Positions 21,661 through 34,361 of a DNA stretch of 64,000 nt are shown here, one piece after another. Every line of letters begins with the position of its first letter. The first letter of the stretch is position 1. Origin of the DNA: Desmodesmus armatus. Its lineage: Eukaryota > Chlorophyta > Chlorophyceae > Sphaeropleales > Scenedesmaceae. The position numbers and the translations under genes were made by a program. The notes under the pieces were generated by a model. It had not been told where the DNA came from. It did not search any database and saw only the letters and a list, made by a program, of their open reading frames with translations. The stretch is from contig VIIQ02000146.1 of the NCBI GenBank assembly GCA_007449985.2, positions 62,001 through 126,000 of the forward strand, written 5' to 3'.

Positions 21661-24600
21661 ATGGTTGACTATTCTGCACTTTGCTACGGTCTGGGCATCC
21701 CAGTCGTCTTTCTGTTTGCCGTGTATGCCTTTGCATACTCTTGGTGGTGGGTAAGTACCCAAAAGCCCCCAGTACTGCAGCAAGCTATGGCGATCTGATG
21801 ACTCAGCAGTCGCGCACCAGCAGCAGCAGCAGCAGCACTACCACCACAACCACCAGCACCACCACCAGCAGCAACTTAAGCAGCAGCAGCAGCAGCAGCA
21901 GCACTAGAGACAGAAGCAACGCCACTAGCAACAGCTGCAGCAGCAGCAGCGACAGCAGTGGCAGCAGCATCATCAGCAGCAGTAGCAGTGGCAGCAGCAA
22001 CAGCAGCAGTTGTTGAACCACAGGGAGCGCACATGCACACACACACACACACGCAGTAGTGCACTGATAACGAATCACCAGCGGCATGGTCAATTGTGGG
22101 ACTGTCAACCAATAGCTCCTTCATGCCAGGTTATATGCTATACAGCATATATGTACAGTCACTCATGAGGTTGATCAGCCCTGGCTCTCAGCTAGCCTAG
22201 CCCTTCCACCCGGTAAGACTGTTGTTCATGTACGTCTGTATGTGTGCAGGCGCGCAAAGCAGATGGCAACAAGGACACAGAAAGGTTCATCACCGCGCGT
22301 GGCACACAGCAGATGTGGCGGATTGGCTGGTCCTTCTATGCTGGGGCGGTAAGTGTTGAGCAAAGGCTTTCCGGCACAGAAGCTGTCACCAGGGCACATG
22401 TTGGCAGTGCATTCTGCTGTGTAGTGATGATCAGTAGTAATGGGAGCATGCTTCTTCAGCCAGGTGGACTGAGCGTTGACTGTGTGCCAAGTTGCCCCGG
22501 CATGCAGCTGTGCGTTTGCATCGACCACCAGCAGCAAGCTGCAAAGGCTGCGCGCTGTGATGAATGCTGACCTGCGCTGTTTTGTGGTGTTGTTCTTGCT
22601 GTGCTGTGCTGTGCTGTGCTGTGTAGGTCGGTGCCTGGGTGATAGTTGCGCCTTCACAGGTGGGCCGCACTCATGCAATGCAGTGCTTCATAATGCAGCA
22701 CAGTGAGGATGGGGTTGCATTCTTAGCACTAACCTTGGATGCATGGCTGTGTTGTCCCTTGTGGACACTTTGGAGGTTTTGAGGCCGTTTACGTCTGCAC
22801 TGGAGGCTGGTTGTTGCACATGCACAGCCTGTTGCACAGCTTACTACATTTTTAGGCGGATCACCGTATTGACTGTCATAGTGCATGTGCTGTTGCGCTT
22901 GCCACAAGTGCCTGTCGCTGCCGCAACATGTGTCTCGCTCCCTCTGACTTGTCCCCGTCCTGGCTGCGTGCCTGTTGTTGGCCACACACATCCTTGTTGC
23001 TGCCCCACTTGCTGCAGTACGCAACCTTGCAGGCATCATAGGCATAGTGGTCTACGCTATCGCCTCAGGCATACCCATCCTGCTAATTGCCATCTTCGGA
23101 ACTCGCATCACACGGGACATGCCCCACGTCTTCTCCCTCTCCGACTTCATGGGCTGGCGATTTGGTCCCGTGGCGAAAACCGTCGTTGTGCTCGTGGCGC
23201 TGTTCAACATGTCGATCGCGCTGCTCGCGGAGTACACGACCATCGGGACAATCTTTTCGGACTTTGTGGGCAGCGTGAGCTACGGCATCATCATCGTGAT
23301 CGGAGTGCTCACGCTGCTGTACACGGCGACAGGAGGGCTCGCGGTATCCATCGCCACTGATCAGGTTCAGGGCATTGCCAGTGCCATCCTGGCTTTGGTG
23401 CTGGCCATTTTCGTGGCAGTGACATACAGGTGAGGTTACAGGGGAGGGGAGGTGGGAGGGGGAGACAAGGTGGGTTTGGGACCCAGTGTGCGTCACTTTG
23501 GGAGGAGGGGCTGCGCCATGACTGCTAAGCAATCTATGGGGGTTTGTCAGGGGAGGAGGGAGGCTGCCTTAGGCACGAAGCCCAGTTCATGATATTGGCT
23601 GTAGTACATCGCTCTTGTCTGCCAGCTACTCACCATCAACCACTGCGCAGAGCACCCCCCTCCCACTTGCTTTCTCGTGCGGCACCCATATGCTATGCGG
23701 CCCAACTCACAACCCCATGCCCCCTCTGCCGACCACACTGCCGCGCCTTGCAGGAAACCAATCCAGTTCCCACTGCCGGACCCCCTTGGTGCCGTCGAAG
23801 CTGGCTACATCGCAATCTTCACCCTCACCATCTCCCTCATTTCCTCAACCATGTTCAGTGAAGCCATGTGGCAACGGGTGTGGGCGTCAGCCGACAAGCG
23901 AGCCCTGTATGGCGGTGCTGCCATCGGCTGCGTGGCTGTTATTATTCTCGTGTTTTTGTCAGGGTTTGGGGGTTGTTGGCACTGGTCGGCGGCTTGGCTG
24001 GCCCTGAGACCAACCAGAACTTGATCCTTATGCAGGTGCTGAATGTGAATTCAGGAGGGGTTGTGACTGTCAGCAACTGGGTGGGGGTGTTGGTGGTGCT
24101 GCTGGCGCTGGTTATGAATGAGGGGGCTGTGGACAGCTTGCAGAATGGTCTGGCTGCTGCCATCAGTGGGCACTTCTTGAAGACATCTCCATTGGCGTAC
24201 ACTCGGTGAGTGGCAGCAGTTGAGCAGCAGCAGCGTGCTTTTGCAGCAGCAGCAGTGCAGAGGCTTGGTCTTCCGCATTTTTGCTGGTTCAAATCCAAAA
24301 GCTGCACCATGACGGGACCTACAAACTTCTTTCACAGCTAGCGCTGCCAGCGGCTCAGGTTGTTCTGCGGCTGGTGGTGCCTTGTGCATAGGGTGCCAGG
24401 CCAGTAGCTGGACGTGTGTGCAAGCCTGCTGTACACTGGCTATCAGTTTTCAGCAGCCCTGCTTCTGTTTCTGCTTGACCTCTGCCAGCATCCGAGGAGA
24501 GCAGATGATGTCTTGATTCCTCTCTGTAGCCCTTCAGGTGGGGGTTAACAGCCTGCCTGACCGACCTTGACTACTACGTGTCTCTGTCTCTGTATGCAGG

Positions 24601-25648
24601 GCTGCTGTGGTGCTGCTGAACATCCCCCTAGTCATCATTGGTACCCGTGGCTATGCAGTGCTGTCTCTGTTCCTGGTGGCCAACCTGCTGACCACCTGTG
24701 GCCTGGTGCCTATTATCCTGGGGCTCATCACACCACTGAGGAGCTTCATTACTGAAACAGGTAGGAGTGATGACCGGGAATGATCATTCATGAAGGCGAC
24801 CTCTGCAATCAGGGATAGGCATGCATAAGACAGCAGATAGGCATGCATAAGACGGCAGATAATGTTGGGACTAGGCCGTGCGTGCAAGAGGGGTGGGGCA
24901 GTTGTGGCGTGGTGGCGCTGCTAGTGAAGGGTGCACCTGCAGGGGGAATGTGACAGGGAATGCTTTCATTCGCATGCTGCAGTGCGTCAGGGATCCAGTG
25001 TAGACTGAGATGCAGTTGGGACTGAGGGGACACGCAGCACCTCTGTGACTACCGCCCACCCTCTCTTCGCAGGTGCTTCAATGGCTTTTGTGACTGGTGT
25101 AGTTGGTGTTACATCACCCCACCACCATCTGAGGCTATGTGTTTTGGCTGTAGTGCTAGACAGTGTTATCGCCATCATTCTTACTTCTGACACGTCGCGC
25201 CGCCACGCCCTTGCATCCCTGTGCAGGCTTTATTGTCGGCTTTGCGACAGGCATCCTCGGCGTGACAGCCACCGGCATCGGCATCAACTGGAACCCACAG
25301 GACGTTGCTGGCAGCTTCTCCTCCGGAGCCAACTGGGCCTGGTATGGCAGCAACTATGACTGGAGACCCTTCCTAGCCGCCCTGCTGTGCTCAACCCTCA
25401 GCATGCTACTGTGGTGCTCTGCCGCATACCTTCTGCGCAAGAGGTTTGGGGTGCGTGGGCCTGGTATCAGTGGCCTGGTGATGAGGATCCCTAGTGCAAA
25501 GTGGGTGACTGCTTCGCCCAACTGGGAGCCTCACGGGCAGTACGGAGGTGGCAGTGCTACTGGGCGGGAACAGCTGCCGCGCAGCAGTGCACCGCACGAT
25601 GCCAAGGTGGTACCGCAAGTCAAGGGACTGGATGGCAGCACTGTGTAA
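21661..25648 (+). CDS. Sodium:solute symporter family transporter (DUR3-like)
   Basis: Seven exons: 21661-21750, 22250-22348, 22627-22659, 23018-23429, 23754-24205, 24600-24760, 25227-25648. With one base restored in each of exons 4 and 5, every intron phase agrees and the product is 556 residues, a usual size for the SSS family. The N-terminus MVDYSALCYGLGIPVVFLF is a membrane helix. Exons 2-3 give TERFITARGTQQMWRIGWSF, matching the FxTAR...W.IGxS(F/W) signature of SSS transporters. Further exons give about a dozen hydrophobic helices, including LLAEYTTIGTIFSDFVG and DSLQNGLAAAISG. The C-terminus is hydrophilic. The family includes urea, proline and other symporters. Weak resemblance to DUR3 and fungal relatives suggests urea or a small nitrogen compound, but the substrate is not determined. 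It acts in the plasma membrane or an internal membrane. Confidence 0.8.
24814..24857 (+). repeat. 22-bp tandem duplication in intron
   Basis: GATAGGCATGCATAAGACAGCA is followed directly by a copy differing at one base. It lies in the last intron of the transporter gene. Confidence 0.95.
25073..25130 (+). pseudogene. Diverged copy of the last-exon start (transporter)
   Basis: After CAG at 25070-25072 the sequence reads, in the same phase as the real exon at 25227, GASMAFVTGVVGVTS. The functional exon begins GFIVGFATGILGVTA. The two share the pattern (V/A)TG(V/I)(V/L)GVT. No donor follows the upstream copy, and the 154-nt offset breaks the frame. It is therefore read as a decayed duplicate of the junction, not a cassette exon. 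Confidence 0.65.
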
Positions 25649-27987
25649 ACCATGGTGGTCTGTGTGTTGGAGGGTGGTCTAGCAAGGCAAGAATTCCATC
25701 GGCAGCGCTGTGTAGGTGGTGCAGGGTTTTTGGACCAGCCGATGCGTGTGTTCGTGGCTTGGTGTGTGATGGTGTGCATGACACTGTGTGTGGTGTTGTC
25801 TGGGCCACCTGTTGCGGCATCTTGCATCAGCGTTGGACTCTGGTGCTGGCGTTTGAGCTAGTTTGTGTGGAGAATGTCTCAACAGTGGAGTTGAGATGTA
25901 GCATTTGACTTCTTTTCTCTAGGTTGCAGTTTGCAGTTGGCTTCGGCTCAGGCCCGCCTGTTAGGCAGTCGGCAAACTGCGCTGCATGTCTGCTGCAACT
26001 GTCAGGCACATCACCTCCTCTCTTTTGCTGTGGCCGAAGGCTTCCTGTTGTGGCTGAAGGTTTGTGGTGCACCTTTACATGGGGAGGACAGTTGAGGCAA
26101 GCAGCAGGGGGTGCAGTCACCCTAGACTCTGACGCGTGCTTGGCTGTCTGATTTGTGCACTGCTTCTAGCCTGGTAGGTGCACGCATCATAGTGGCTTGA
26201 GCCCAATGGTGTCTGCTTGTTGCTTATGTGGTGCGGTTGCTGTGTGGTGTTTGGAGCACACTGTGCACTGATGTTATCAGGAAGACAAGCATGCCTGAGT
26301 TGCACAGTTGGTGTGCAGGGTCAGGAGACCCTGCAGAGCTTTCCGCGCAATATTATAGGGACAGGGAAGTCTTCTTCGGGACAGGGAAGCCTTCTGTGCT
26401 TATGTTCTTTTGTGTGGAGCTTCTTGTCCTCTTCTGCCGACCGCAGGGCAGCTTGAAGGGATCTTAGGAAGGCTTGAAGAAAGGTTTTTAGGAACCCTCA
26501 TCGTTTCTGCTGTGAGGATCACAGTCGCTGCTGGCTTTGTGTGAGCCACTGAGGTCATTGCACGGGGCTGTAATGTTGTGGTGTGGTGTTCAGCACAGCA
26601 GCATATCCCTGCTTCGACTGGTGCACATTTTTGCTTTCCTGCTGATTGGCCGTTGTGTTGGTGCGCCTAGGACAGCAGCAGTACTACCTAGTGTACTGGG
26701 GTGTTAGTCACAGCTGAGCATCTTTATGTGTGCTCGGTGTCAGCTCATGGCCCTTTTTGGCTACTGCAGCAAGCCAGGGTGCCTGGCATATGTTACTAGA
26801 TTCTAGTACCATCTGGCAGTTGGTTCCGTCTTTTTGTCAAAGCCTAGGACTGCAGCAGATGGACTGCAGCAGTGAATGCACAGCAAGTGCATGGCCTGTC
26901 TCCTGGCTGTGTGAAGCCCAAGTGCGGCTAGGGACCTCCTGTAGCTTGGACCAATAGTCTGGTTAATGTAGATGGCCATGGGTGTGTTGGTAGCCAGCCG
27001 GCTTGGTAGCCAGCCGGCGTGTCACGGTAAAAACACCCATCCCAGCCTGCACTGCAATTGGCAAGAGGCCTGTAGGCATCATAGAGTATGATAGCCGCTG
27101 CCAGGCAGGCTGCCAGTGCAGATCTTGGCTGTATGAGTACGACAACAGCAGCAAGTTTTTGCACTACTGGCAGCCAGCTGTTGCCTTTTTGAGCACATTT
27201 GAGGGGCGATGGTTTAGCTCCGGTGAGTTTCAAGCCCCAGTGGGGTTTGCCTTGGGGACGGTGTGTGCAGCAGCAGTGGCAGTTGATGTGGGTTACATGG
27301 TGCTGGTGGCATGGTGGCATGTGGGCATGGCTACACTGCCTCGGCAGCAGCACAGCTGTTGGGGTGGAAGGGGGAAAAGCAGCCTGGTGATTAGCGCATC
27401 ACGCATGGCGTGTGCGTTTTCATGGCCAGCTGATGTAGGCACCAGCCACGGTGACCTTGGTGTTTGGGTTTGTGCCGTGACGGGCAATGACTGCGACGTG
27501 TCAATGCTTGGGGCAGGTGGTGTGACGACTATGGTAACTATGGTATGCCCCATGAGCTAAAAAAGGCCCCTCGTAGGGGCATGGCCTGCCAGGTCGATTC
27601 AGTGACTCGAGTGACAGCAGCAGTAAATGTTACAACAGAGTACGCACGCAGCTACCCTGTGTCATGCTGCATCAGCATCAAGTCTGGCTACCCGTCCAAA
27701 ACGTGTGAGGCCAGCCGGTGGGGGCTGCGGCCCCCTATCGACCCCTTTTGGAGAGAGAGGGAGTGTGAGAGGGTCCAGCCGCCGGTGGGTGCAGCTGACG
27801 AGAGTTGTGCGTGTGACTGCCAGGCACCCGTTGTGCCTTCCCGTCCTTTCAACACAAACATTACCTGGGTTGGGGAGGGTCTTGAGCCCCCCTGTATCAC
27901 ACAGGGGAAGGTGGATGGGGGGTAAGGAAGGGGGGCATATGAGCCCACAGCAAGGTCTGTGTGTGAGGTGTGGTGGTGGTGGTGGGT

Positions 27988-28019
<32 letters not shown>

Positions 28020-28864
28020 GGGGGAAGACAGCAACCAATACCTGCAGATGGCTGAGATGGATGTGTAAGTGTAGTATGCAGCTTGAGGGTGTGTAAGCGA
28101 GCATTCTACCCAGTGTTGAGACATGCCTACAAGGCGTCAGCCTGGCACACCACCAGTATGGGCATGACGGGTCATGGCTCTACAGGCTGCCATGAAGAAG
28201 GGTGTGCGTGGGAAGGATATAGATGGTGGTGATTGCTTACAAGGAACTCCAGCGACTTGCCACTTGTGAAAGTATCCATGTCACTGCAACAAGACATCTG
28301 TCACTCTAGTTGCAGTGACCCTCACTTTCTGACCTGCAGTCAGCCCTGCTGCAGACGCGAGATTTTCATCAACATTAGCAGATTGTCACTAGGGCGTCGT
28401 GGACAACTTCAGCCTACATTTTTGGTTCAGTCAGTGGGACGCTGGGAACAGAATTTCCTCGATCCGGCACCCTCAGCTGCCTTCACAGCCACCAAGGAAT
28501 AAGCTGAAAGTCCACTAAGCGAGGAGGCACCAGGTCGTGGTGAGTCCTGCCCGCTCGTTGCCTGTCATCAAGTCTTGCCTTGGTCCATGTCATCACCGTC
28601 CTCAGTACAGCGCTGCTAGGCACTGCATAATGTCACTGCATATTCAAGGGACGTTAGGCAGCCCGCAGATGCTCTGTAGCCAGCTTCTTTGCAGCAGCAA
28701 TCTTCATCACCCGTTCAGCTTTTATGTCCAGTTCAGACTCAGGGCGCCCCACCCCCCTTCTATGTGCCTGCAGTGTGTCCTGATTCGATTTGAGGTCCTT
28801 TTCAGCGCGACGTCGCCACCATGATAAGCAGGACACAGTGAACAGCAGCAGCAGCAACACACGC
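25649..28864. other. Intergenic, no gene recognised
   Basis: About 3.2 kb between two (+) genes. It holds short direct repeats: GGGACAGGGAAG(T/C)CTTCT near 26360-26395 and TGGTAGCCAGCCGGC near 26985-27018. There is a hairpin GCCCCT-CGT-AGGGGC near 27568, and a GT run followed by a ~22-base G run at 27990-28024. Short ORFs show no motif. Upstream exons of the next gene may lie between 28230 and 28860. Confidence 0.5.
27990..28024 (+). repeat. (GT)n followed by poly-G
   Basis: Alternating GT runs directly into about 22 consecutive G residues, interrupted only at the end by AAGACAG. Length in the assembly may be unreliable. Confidence 0.9.
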
Positions 28865-31053
28865 ATGGACAACCTGACATGGTGCCAGGCAGCAGGACAC
28901 ATGTCTGCCCTGCACGGCATGGCAGGTTCGGCGCCCAATCTGGCTCACCTGCAGGCTTTATCCGGCATGCATGCTGGGCTTGAGGGCCTTGACGACCTGC
29001 GCTGCCACAGCTTCAGTGGGCCTGGCAGCACCCTTGGAGCCCAGCTGCAGCAGCGCCAGCCGTTTGCGGTCGGTTCTGGGGCTTCCCTGGCGCCCCTTTC
29101 AGCGTCTGCTACGTCACCCGGCCAACAGCTTGATGTGCAGCGCTTGGAGTGGGCTCTGGCAGCCCTTGCCGCCCAGCCCCAGACCCCCAGCACAGGCAAT
29201 AGCCTGCAGGCCGCAGAGGGGGCGGACTCAGCACAGGAGAAGCTCCAGCTGCTGGACCAGCTCCAGCTCCTGATTCAACAACAGCAGCAGCAACTGACCA
29301 TGCAGCTGCAACTTCAGGCCCAGCACACCACGGGCGCAGCACTCAACAGGTCAGCCAGCGCCAACCTGGCCTCTGTCATGGCCGCAGCTGCTGGTGCAGC
29401 AGCAGCCCGCATGTCGACCCCAGGCTGCATGGGCAGCAACAATCCTGCAGGTTGCCATGATGACATTGTGCTGGCCAGGGATCAGGTCCCAAAGGGCTTA
29501 GCAAGGTCGGGGGCCCCTGCAGGAGGAGGGGGTCTGCTTGCAGGACAGCTGCAGGCACCGCCCCTGTTGGGTGCGCTGGGGCCTGGCGGCCCCAGCACGC
29601 CCCTGCAGCTGCAGCTGCAGCACCACCTGCAGCAACAGCAGTACATGCATGCACAGCAGGAGGTCATGTCCCCATGCGCATTCATGAATACACCCACTGC
29701 GCTAGCAGCATTACCGCCCAGCCTCCTGGCTGAGGTGGTGGGTGTAGAAGCCGCAGGCTCCTGTGGCCTGCAGCCCCACGCGGGCTGGCAGGGCAACAGC
29801 TGCAGCGCTGGCGCTGGCCACAGGCTGAGCTACAGCGACTCTGGGAGCCCAGCTGGCTGCTTCAGCTATGCTGGCACCACCCAACAGCAGCAGGCTCGGC
29901 CCTTGGTGCTGTCAATGCTGGCAGGGGCAGCAGGCTGTGCCGCGTCTCCGGTCCCGGTAGCATTCCGGCTCTACCCACCCACAGCAATGGCAGCGGTGGT
30001 AGGCTGGCTGATGGCTCTGTCGCCCTGCTGCACCAGCAGCTTCAGGAGGCCATTGCCCAGCTGGCCAACCTACAGGTCTCCAGCAGTGGGACTGGTGGTG
30101 CAATTGGCCCTGCCAACTCCTGCGGGGTGCCGGGGGTGTCACACAGCAGCGGCAGTGGCAGCAGGGGCTGGGAGTGCTGGGGGGCTTCTTCAGTGGGGGA
30201 CCTCCTCTGGACTGACAGCACCCTCAGCAGGACGAGCAGCGGAATGAACAGCCTCCTGAACAGATGTGGCAGCGGCATCCCCAGCGAGACCTCAGTTGGT
30301 AGCAACATATGGAGTGATGCCGGTGGGACGCTGGGCGGTGGGTTGGCAGGCGCGGCTGTCTCCCTCGCCCTTCCGTCGTCAGCAGGGGTGCTGCTATCTT
30401 CGCAGGGGTGTCAGGGCGGGTTGGATGCGGCTCTGCAGCGCACCACAAGCAGCATGAGCTGTGCCAGTGCTGCCAGTGGCTGCAGCACAGGCATGCCCTA
30501 CAGAAGCATGCCCCCAGCCCTGTCAGGGGGTGCTGCTGGTGCAGGCACAGGCCTAGTGGGTGGCCGCCGCAGCATGGAGGGCGGCAGCGCAGCAGGAGGC
30601 ATGCCATCGGGGGCAGACTTTGCTGTATCGGCCGGGGCTGCAGGTGCAGGTGGTGATGCCGCCGCTGCTGCCGCTGCAGCCGCTGCAGCCGCAGCAGGCT
30701 ACCCGCGTGTGGCTGGCAGTAGCAGCAGTGGTTGCAAGAGGCAGCAGGACGTGTCATCATCTTCAGAGCCAGCTGCATCCGTAGACACCCTCCTGCGCAG
30801 CTGTGCCCCCAGGTGGGCGAAGGCGGGGTGGAACCCCAAGGCCTCGGTCGTTGCTGCTCCTGCTGTGGCAGCGAAGGGGACAGGTGCTTTCGTCAGGCTA
30901 AGTGCTAGTGGTGGCAGCAGCAGCAGCACAACCATTCCAGAGGGCAAGGCTAGCAGTAAGGCCAGCAGCGGCACTGGGGCCTTTATACCTCCAGCTGTGC
31001 GTGCAGCTGCAGCTGGCCTGGGCTGCAAGGGGCCACCCGGCAGCACCAAGTAG
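28865..31053 (+). CDS. Low-complexity Gln/Ala/Ser/Gly-rich protein of unknown function
   Basis: Long open frame from ATG 28865 (MDNLTWCQAAGHMSALHGMA) to TAG 31051-31053. It changes frame once between about 29880 and 29935. Adding one base gives about 729 residues. The first half has amphipathic Gln/Leu stretches such as LLDQLQLLIQQQQQQL and an RSASANLASV motif. Just after the break, HQQLQEAIAQLANLQ suggests another helix. The second half is Ser/Gly/Ala-rich with a run of 13 Ala. Near the end come two related motifs, KGTGAFVRL and SGTGAFIPPAVR, resembling the GTGVF(I/L)P motif of some plant proteins of unknown role. No catalytic domain is visible. The profile fits an RNA- or transcription-related scaffold, but that is a guess. 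Codon use matches the neighbours. Confidence 0.6.
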
Positions 31054-34000
31054 CACATTGCGCCCGGTTTGTGGGCAGTGTTGTTCAGAGCAGGCATTGT
31101 GTCGGGCTGGCAGCTGCACACCCGGTTGTCAGGAGGGGTTGGCAGGAGAAGGAGTGACGAAAGGTGTATGGTGGTGAGGGGGGGGGGCAGGGAGGAGGGG
31201 CGAGCCCTTGTGCAGTATTGTGTGTGCAGCAGTGCAGTACTGGGAGCCGGCAGTGAACCTGTCTGTAGCGGTGCGTGTCACAAAGGGTGTACCTTTGTGT
31301 CCCTGTCCTGTCTGCATGGATTCAGCATGCCTGTTTGTATGGAGTCAGCGTGCCTGTTGAAGGTATGATTGGCGTTGTCACAAGGGGTTCATTGTCGCTG
31401 CCGCCGGCAGCAGTTGTCCGCCAAGAAGGTGTGCTGACCTATACATACATTCACTCCATCAGGGGTACTCCACAGGTGTGTTTCATAAGGTCAACGAGCA
31501 CTACGATTGATTGTTGTCACCGTGCTTGTGTGGGCCGGTTATGTAAGGCTGTGCGTATGCTGTAGCAATGCAAGGACCAGCTGCCTGGGGCGATGCGTGG
31601 GGCAAAGCATAAAGGAGGGCTGTGATTTTGTGTGTTGTTAGGTGTCTTGCAGCGTTCACTTGTTGTCACAGAGACAGTTGTTGAGGGGTTTCTGAGGGTG
31701 CTAGTGCCAGGCATGATGTGTCAAAGTGGTATCCCAGGTGACATACAGTTCTTTCATCTGCTCTGTGTACCTCCTGCATTGCCCCCCCTACTTTTTTTTG
31801 TCACAGTATGTCTAGACAGACTCCGTCTCGATGCTGGTGCAGTTTCTGCCCAATATCCGGAGCATGAGGAGGTGTACTGCAGTTATGGACACACTTGCTG
31901 GTGGTGGTACCGCAGATCACACTGGTGCTGCGTGCTTGGGCCAGCATACTTTTTGCTGTGTGCAACTATGGCGATAACACCTTGCTATGCCTGCCTGTGG
32001 CTCAACAATGTGAGTGGGTTGTTGCCGGTTGTGGAGGGCCTTTGTATGCTACCAAGACCTATGTCAGCGTATGATTGGCTGTCACCTGTGTTTCACCACA
32101 CGTACATAGAGTGGGAGCTATCGTCAGTCTTGCGTTGTTACTGAGGTTGTATCACAGCTGGACCACTGACTGTATATGGAGATGGAACAGTGTGGAGACG
32201 CGCTGTGTGTTTGGGCTGGCAAGGTCGTGTGGCGCCACCCTTACTTGCTGTGTTGCATTGTGGAGGGCTTGCGCTGTGATGTATATGGAGGGCTTGAGTT
32301 GCGCAGACATTGTGCAGCCGTTGTGGGGGACATGGCATCACGTGCCCCAAACAGGCCCGGGCGCCGTTTCTCTCTTTTCCAGTCTAGTATCTGCGCCGCT
32401 GCAAGATACATGTCACCTCACCTCAGATACATCAGAGCTGTCTGTCCTAGCAGATGTCTCTCTGGGTGCCTGTACTACTGGTGCTGTTGCATTCTGGCCA
32501 GGCTGGTCTGGTTTGGAGGCGAGGGATGTGTGCCAATAACAACCCCTCGCCGGGTTGGAAGGAGGCATTGCCTGCAGGGTTGCGTGCTGTGACCTGGGTT
32601 GATAACAGCGCCTATGACATCACAGTCAGATTGTATAGCGTGCTTGTTGTGCAGCAGGTTATCGTGAGCGGAGTACTGCCATAAGATTGTTTTTGTTTGT
32701 ATCGAGCACCCTCCACACAACACCCCCACACAACACATGCCTGCAGGCTGCATACTGCAGCAACCCAGGGCACTGCGTAGCATCCTTTTGTCATCTGCCA
32801 GCAGGCGGCACGTCGTTCAGAGTCGCCGAGGCTGGTGCGCAGTGCTGGGGCAGGGGTCATGCTGGGCTGCACAGCCTATGCTGCATGTCGTTCTTGGTGG
32901 CGGCGGTCCTCCCATTTATTTGCTTCCAAAAAGGGCACAAGGGTGCACACGGTGTTGAGACGCAGTGATAAGTGGCACGAATAAGTTCGTGTGCCCGTCG
33001 CCTGTTCGTGGCTGAAAGTGTATCCGCATTGACCAAGAAATGCTAGTGTTGCCGTCGTGGATGATCATAAGAAGCGTGTGCGTGGCGGGCTTTTCGCACA
33101 TGGCGTGCTGGCTTGCCTGGTTTGCGGCAGCACCTGCATGTAGCAGGACACATGCAGGGACATGCAGCACATGCCGGCTGCTCAGACAGCCGTATTTGAT
33201 TGATGTATAGAGATGCCTTTTGCTATCCACTGTGAGTTTTGCGTCAGTGGTTGTGGTGCATGTCCATGATGCGTTGGTTGCGGTGTTGCATGTCCATGAT
33301 TTTTAGATCAGCAGCCTCTGGCATTGCAGGAGCAGCCTTTGGTGTGTCCCGCAAACACTTGCCAGCTGGCCGGCCCACAGTGCTCGCCAGCTGCTGCAAG
33401 TGGAAGCGGGTCCTGCAACCACTCCCCACGTCCTGGATCCCCCTTCAAGCAGTCACTACAGACACCTTCAAGCAGTCACTGCAGATGCACCTACATAAAC
33501 AGTACAGGGCACGTTGCGTGTGTGCCTGCTGCACATGGCTCAGCTGTCTGCGTGCTGTGCTCCTTTCAGGTCAATCCGTTGACTACAGACGGGCTAGTGT
33601 TGGGGTCTTGAGTGGGTTTTGGTGATGATCATGATTGTGTGGTGGTGGTGGTCATAAATAGGATGGTGCTGTGCAGAAGACAATGCGAGATGAGGCCTGC
33701 CTCCCACGTGCATTCATTGTTGTACACTACTCTGCAATTCAACCTGTGCTGCAGGTTGTGAGCACCCTTTCTGGGAATGCCAGTAGTACTGTCGTTGAGT
33801 TGCTTACACGTTGTTGCATTGTCGCTAGTTGTCTACACACTTCACACTACTCCCCCTTGTGGGTGGTCACAAGAGCCTGACAAGCGATAGACATGCAAGA
33901 TCTGCTCCTTGACTCAGCTCACAGTCCCAGAGCAAAGCAAGAATCTGGCGACCATGCCTGGGTGGAACGAGTGTAACGCTTGATTGGATATGTTTGCCTG

Positions 34001-34361
34001 AGTAGCATGTCTTGTGATACAGATGGCTAGTGTAGACTGCAGACGCAGCAGGCTTGATGTACATTGAGAAGTGCAATGCACCCCAGCCAGGGATTGCTCT
34101 TGCCGTGTGTCATGCCACATTGCTTTGTGGAAACAGGACAGTGCTGGCAGTTGAGGTCGTCACAAAAACATCAGGAGCACAGCATGGCAAGTGCGCACTT
34201 GCCTACCGTGGACACATTCTCGGCGCTGGCCGTGCCAGCCGTCTCATGACACAATTCACACAGGCAGTATCCGTCACACCTGCAGCTGTAAATCACAAGT
34301 TCTGACGACCCTCTCAACGCATGATTCCAGATATGTATATCATCAACAACATCACACACGC
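31054..34361. other. Convergent intergenic region, no gene recognised
   Basis: 3.3 kb between the ends of a (+) and a (-) gene. It is less GC-rich than the genes, with short ORFs only. A small direct repeat, GTGCATGTCCATGATG / TTGCATGTCCATGATT, is at 33258-33303. A pair of CTTCAAGCAGTCACT(A/G)CAGA copies lies near 33442-33486. Nothing here supports a gene. Confidence 0.5.

Noticed and set aside
25073..25130. An additional exon of the transporter
   Set aside because: It has an acceptor but no donor before the real exon, and including it shifts the frame. The similarity to the real exon start fits a decayed duplicate better.
27540..27910. An intact transposon near the hairpin and poly-G tract
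   Set aside because: No transposase or reverse-transcriptase frame, no clear terminal repeats and no target-site duplication. At most it is a repeat remnant.
28790..28864. Extending the low-complexity gene upstream to 28790
   Set aside because: The codon at 28790 is TTG, and the first ATG in frame is 28865. An upstream spliced exon is possible but not shown.
33239..33625. A 128-codon plus-strand ORF in the convergent spacer
   Set aside because: Its start is a short direct repeat (TGCATGTCCATGAT), and the rest has no motif or neighbouring exon.
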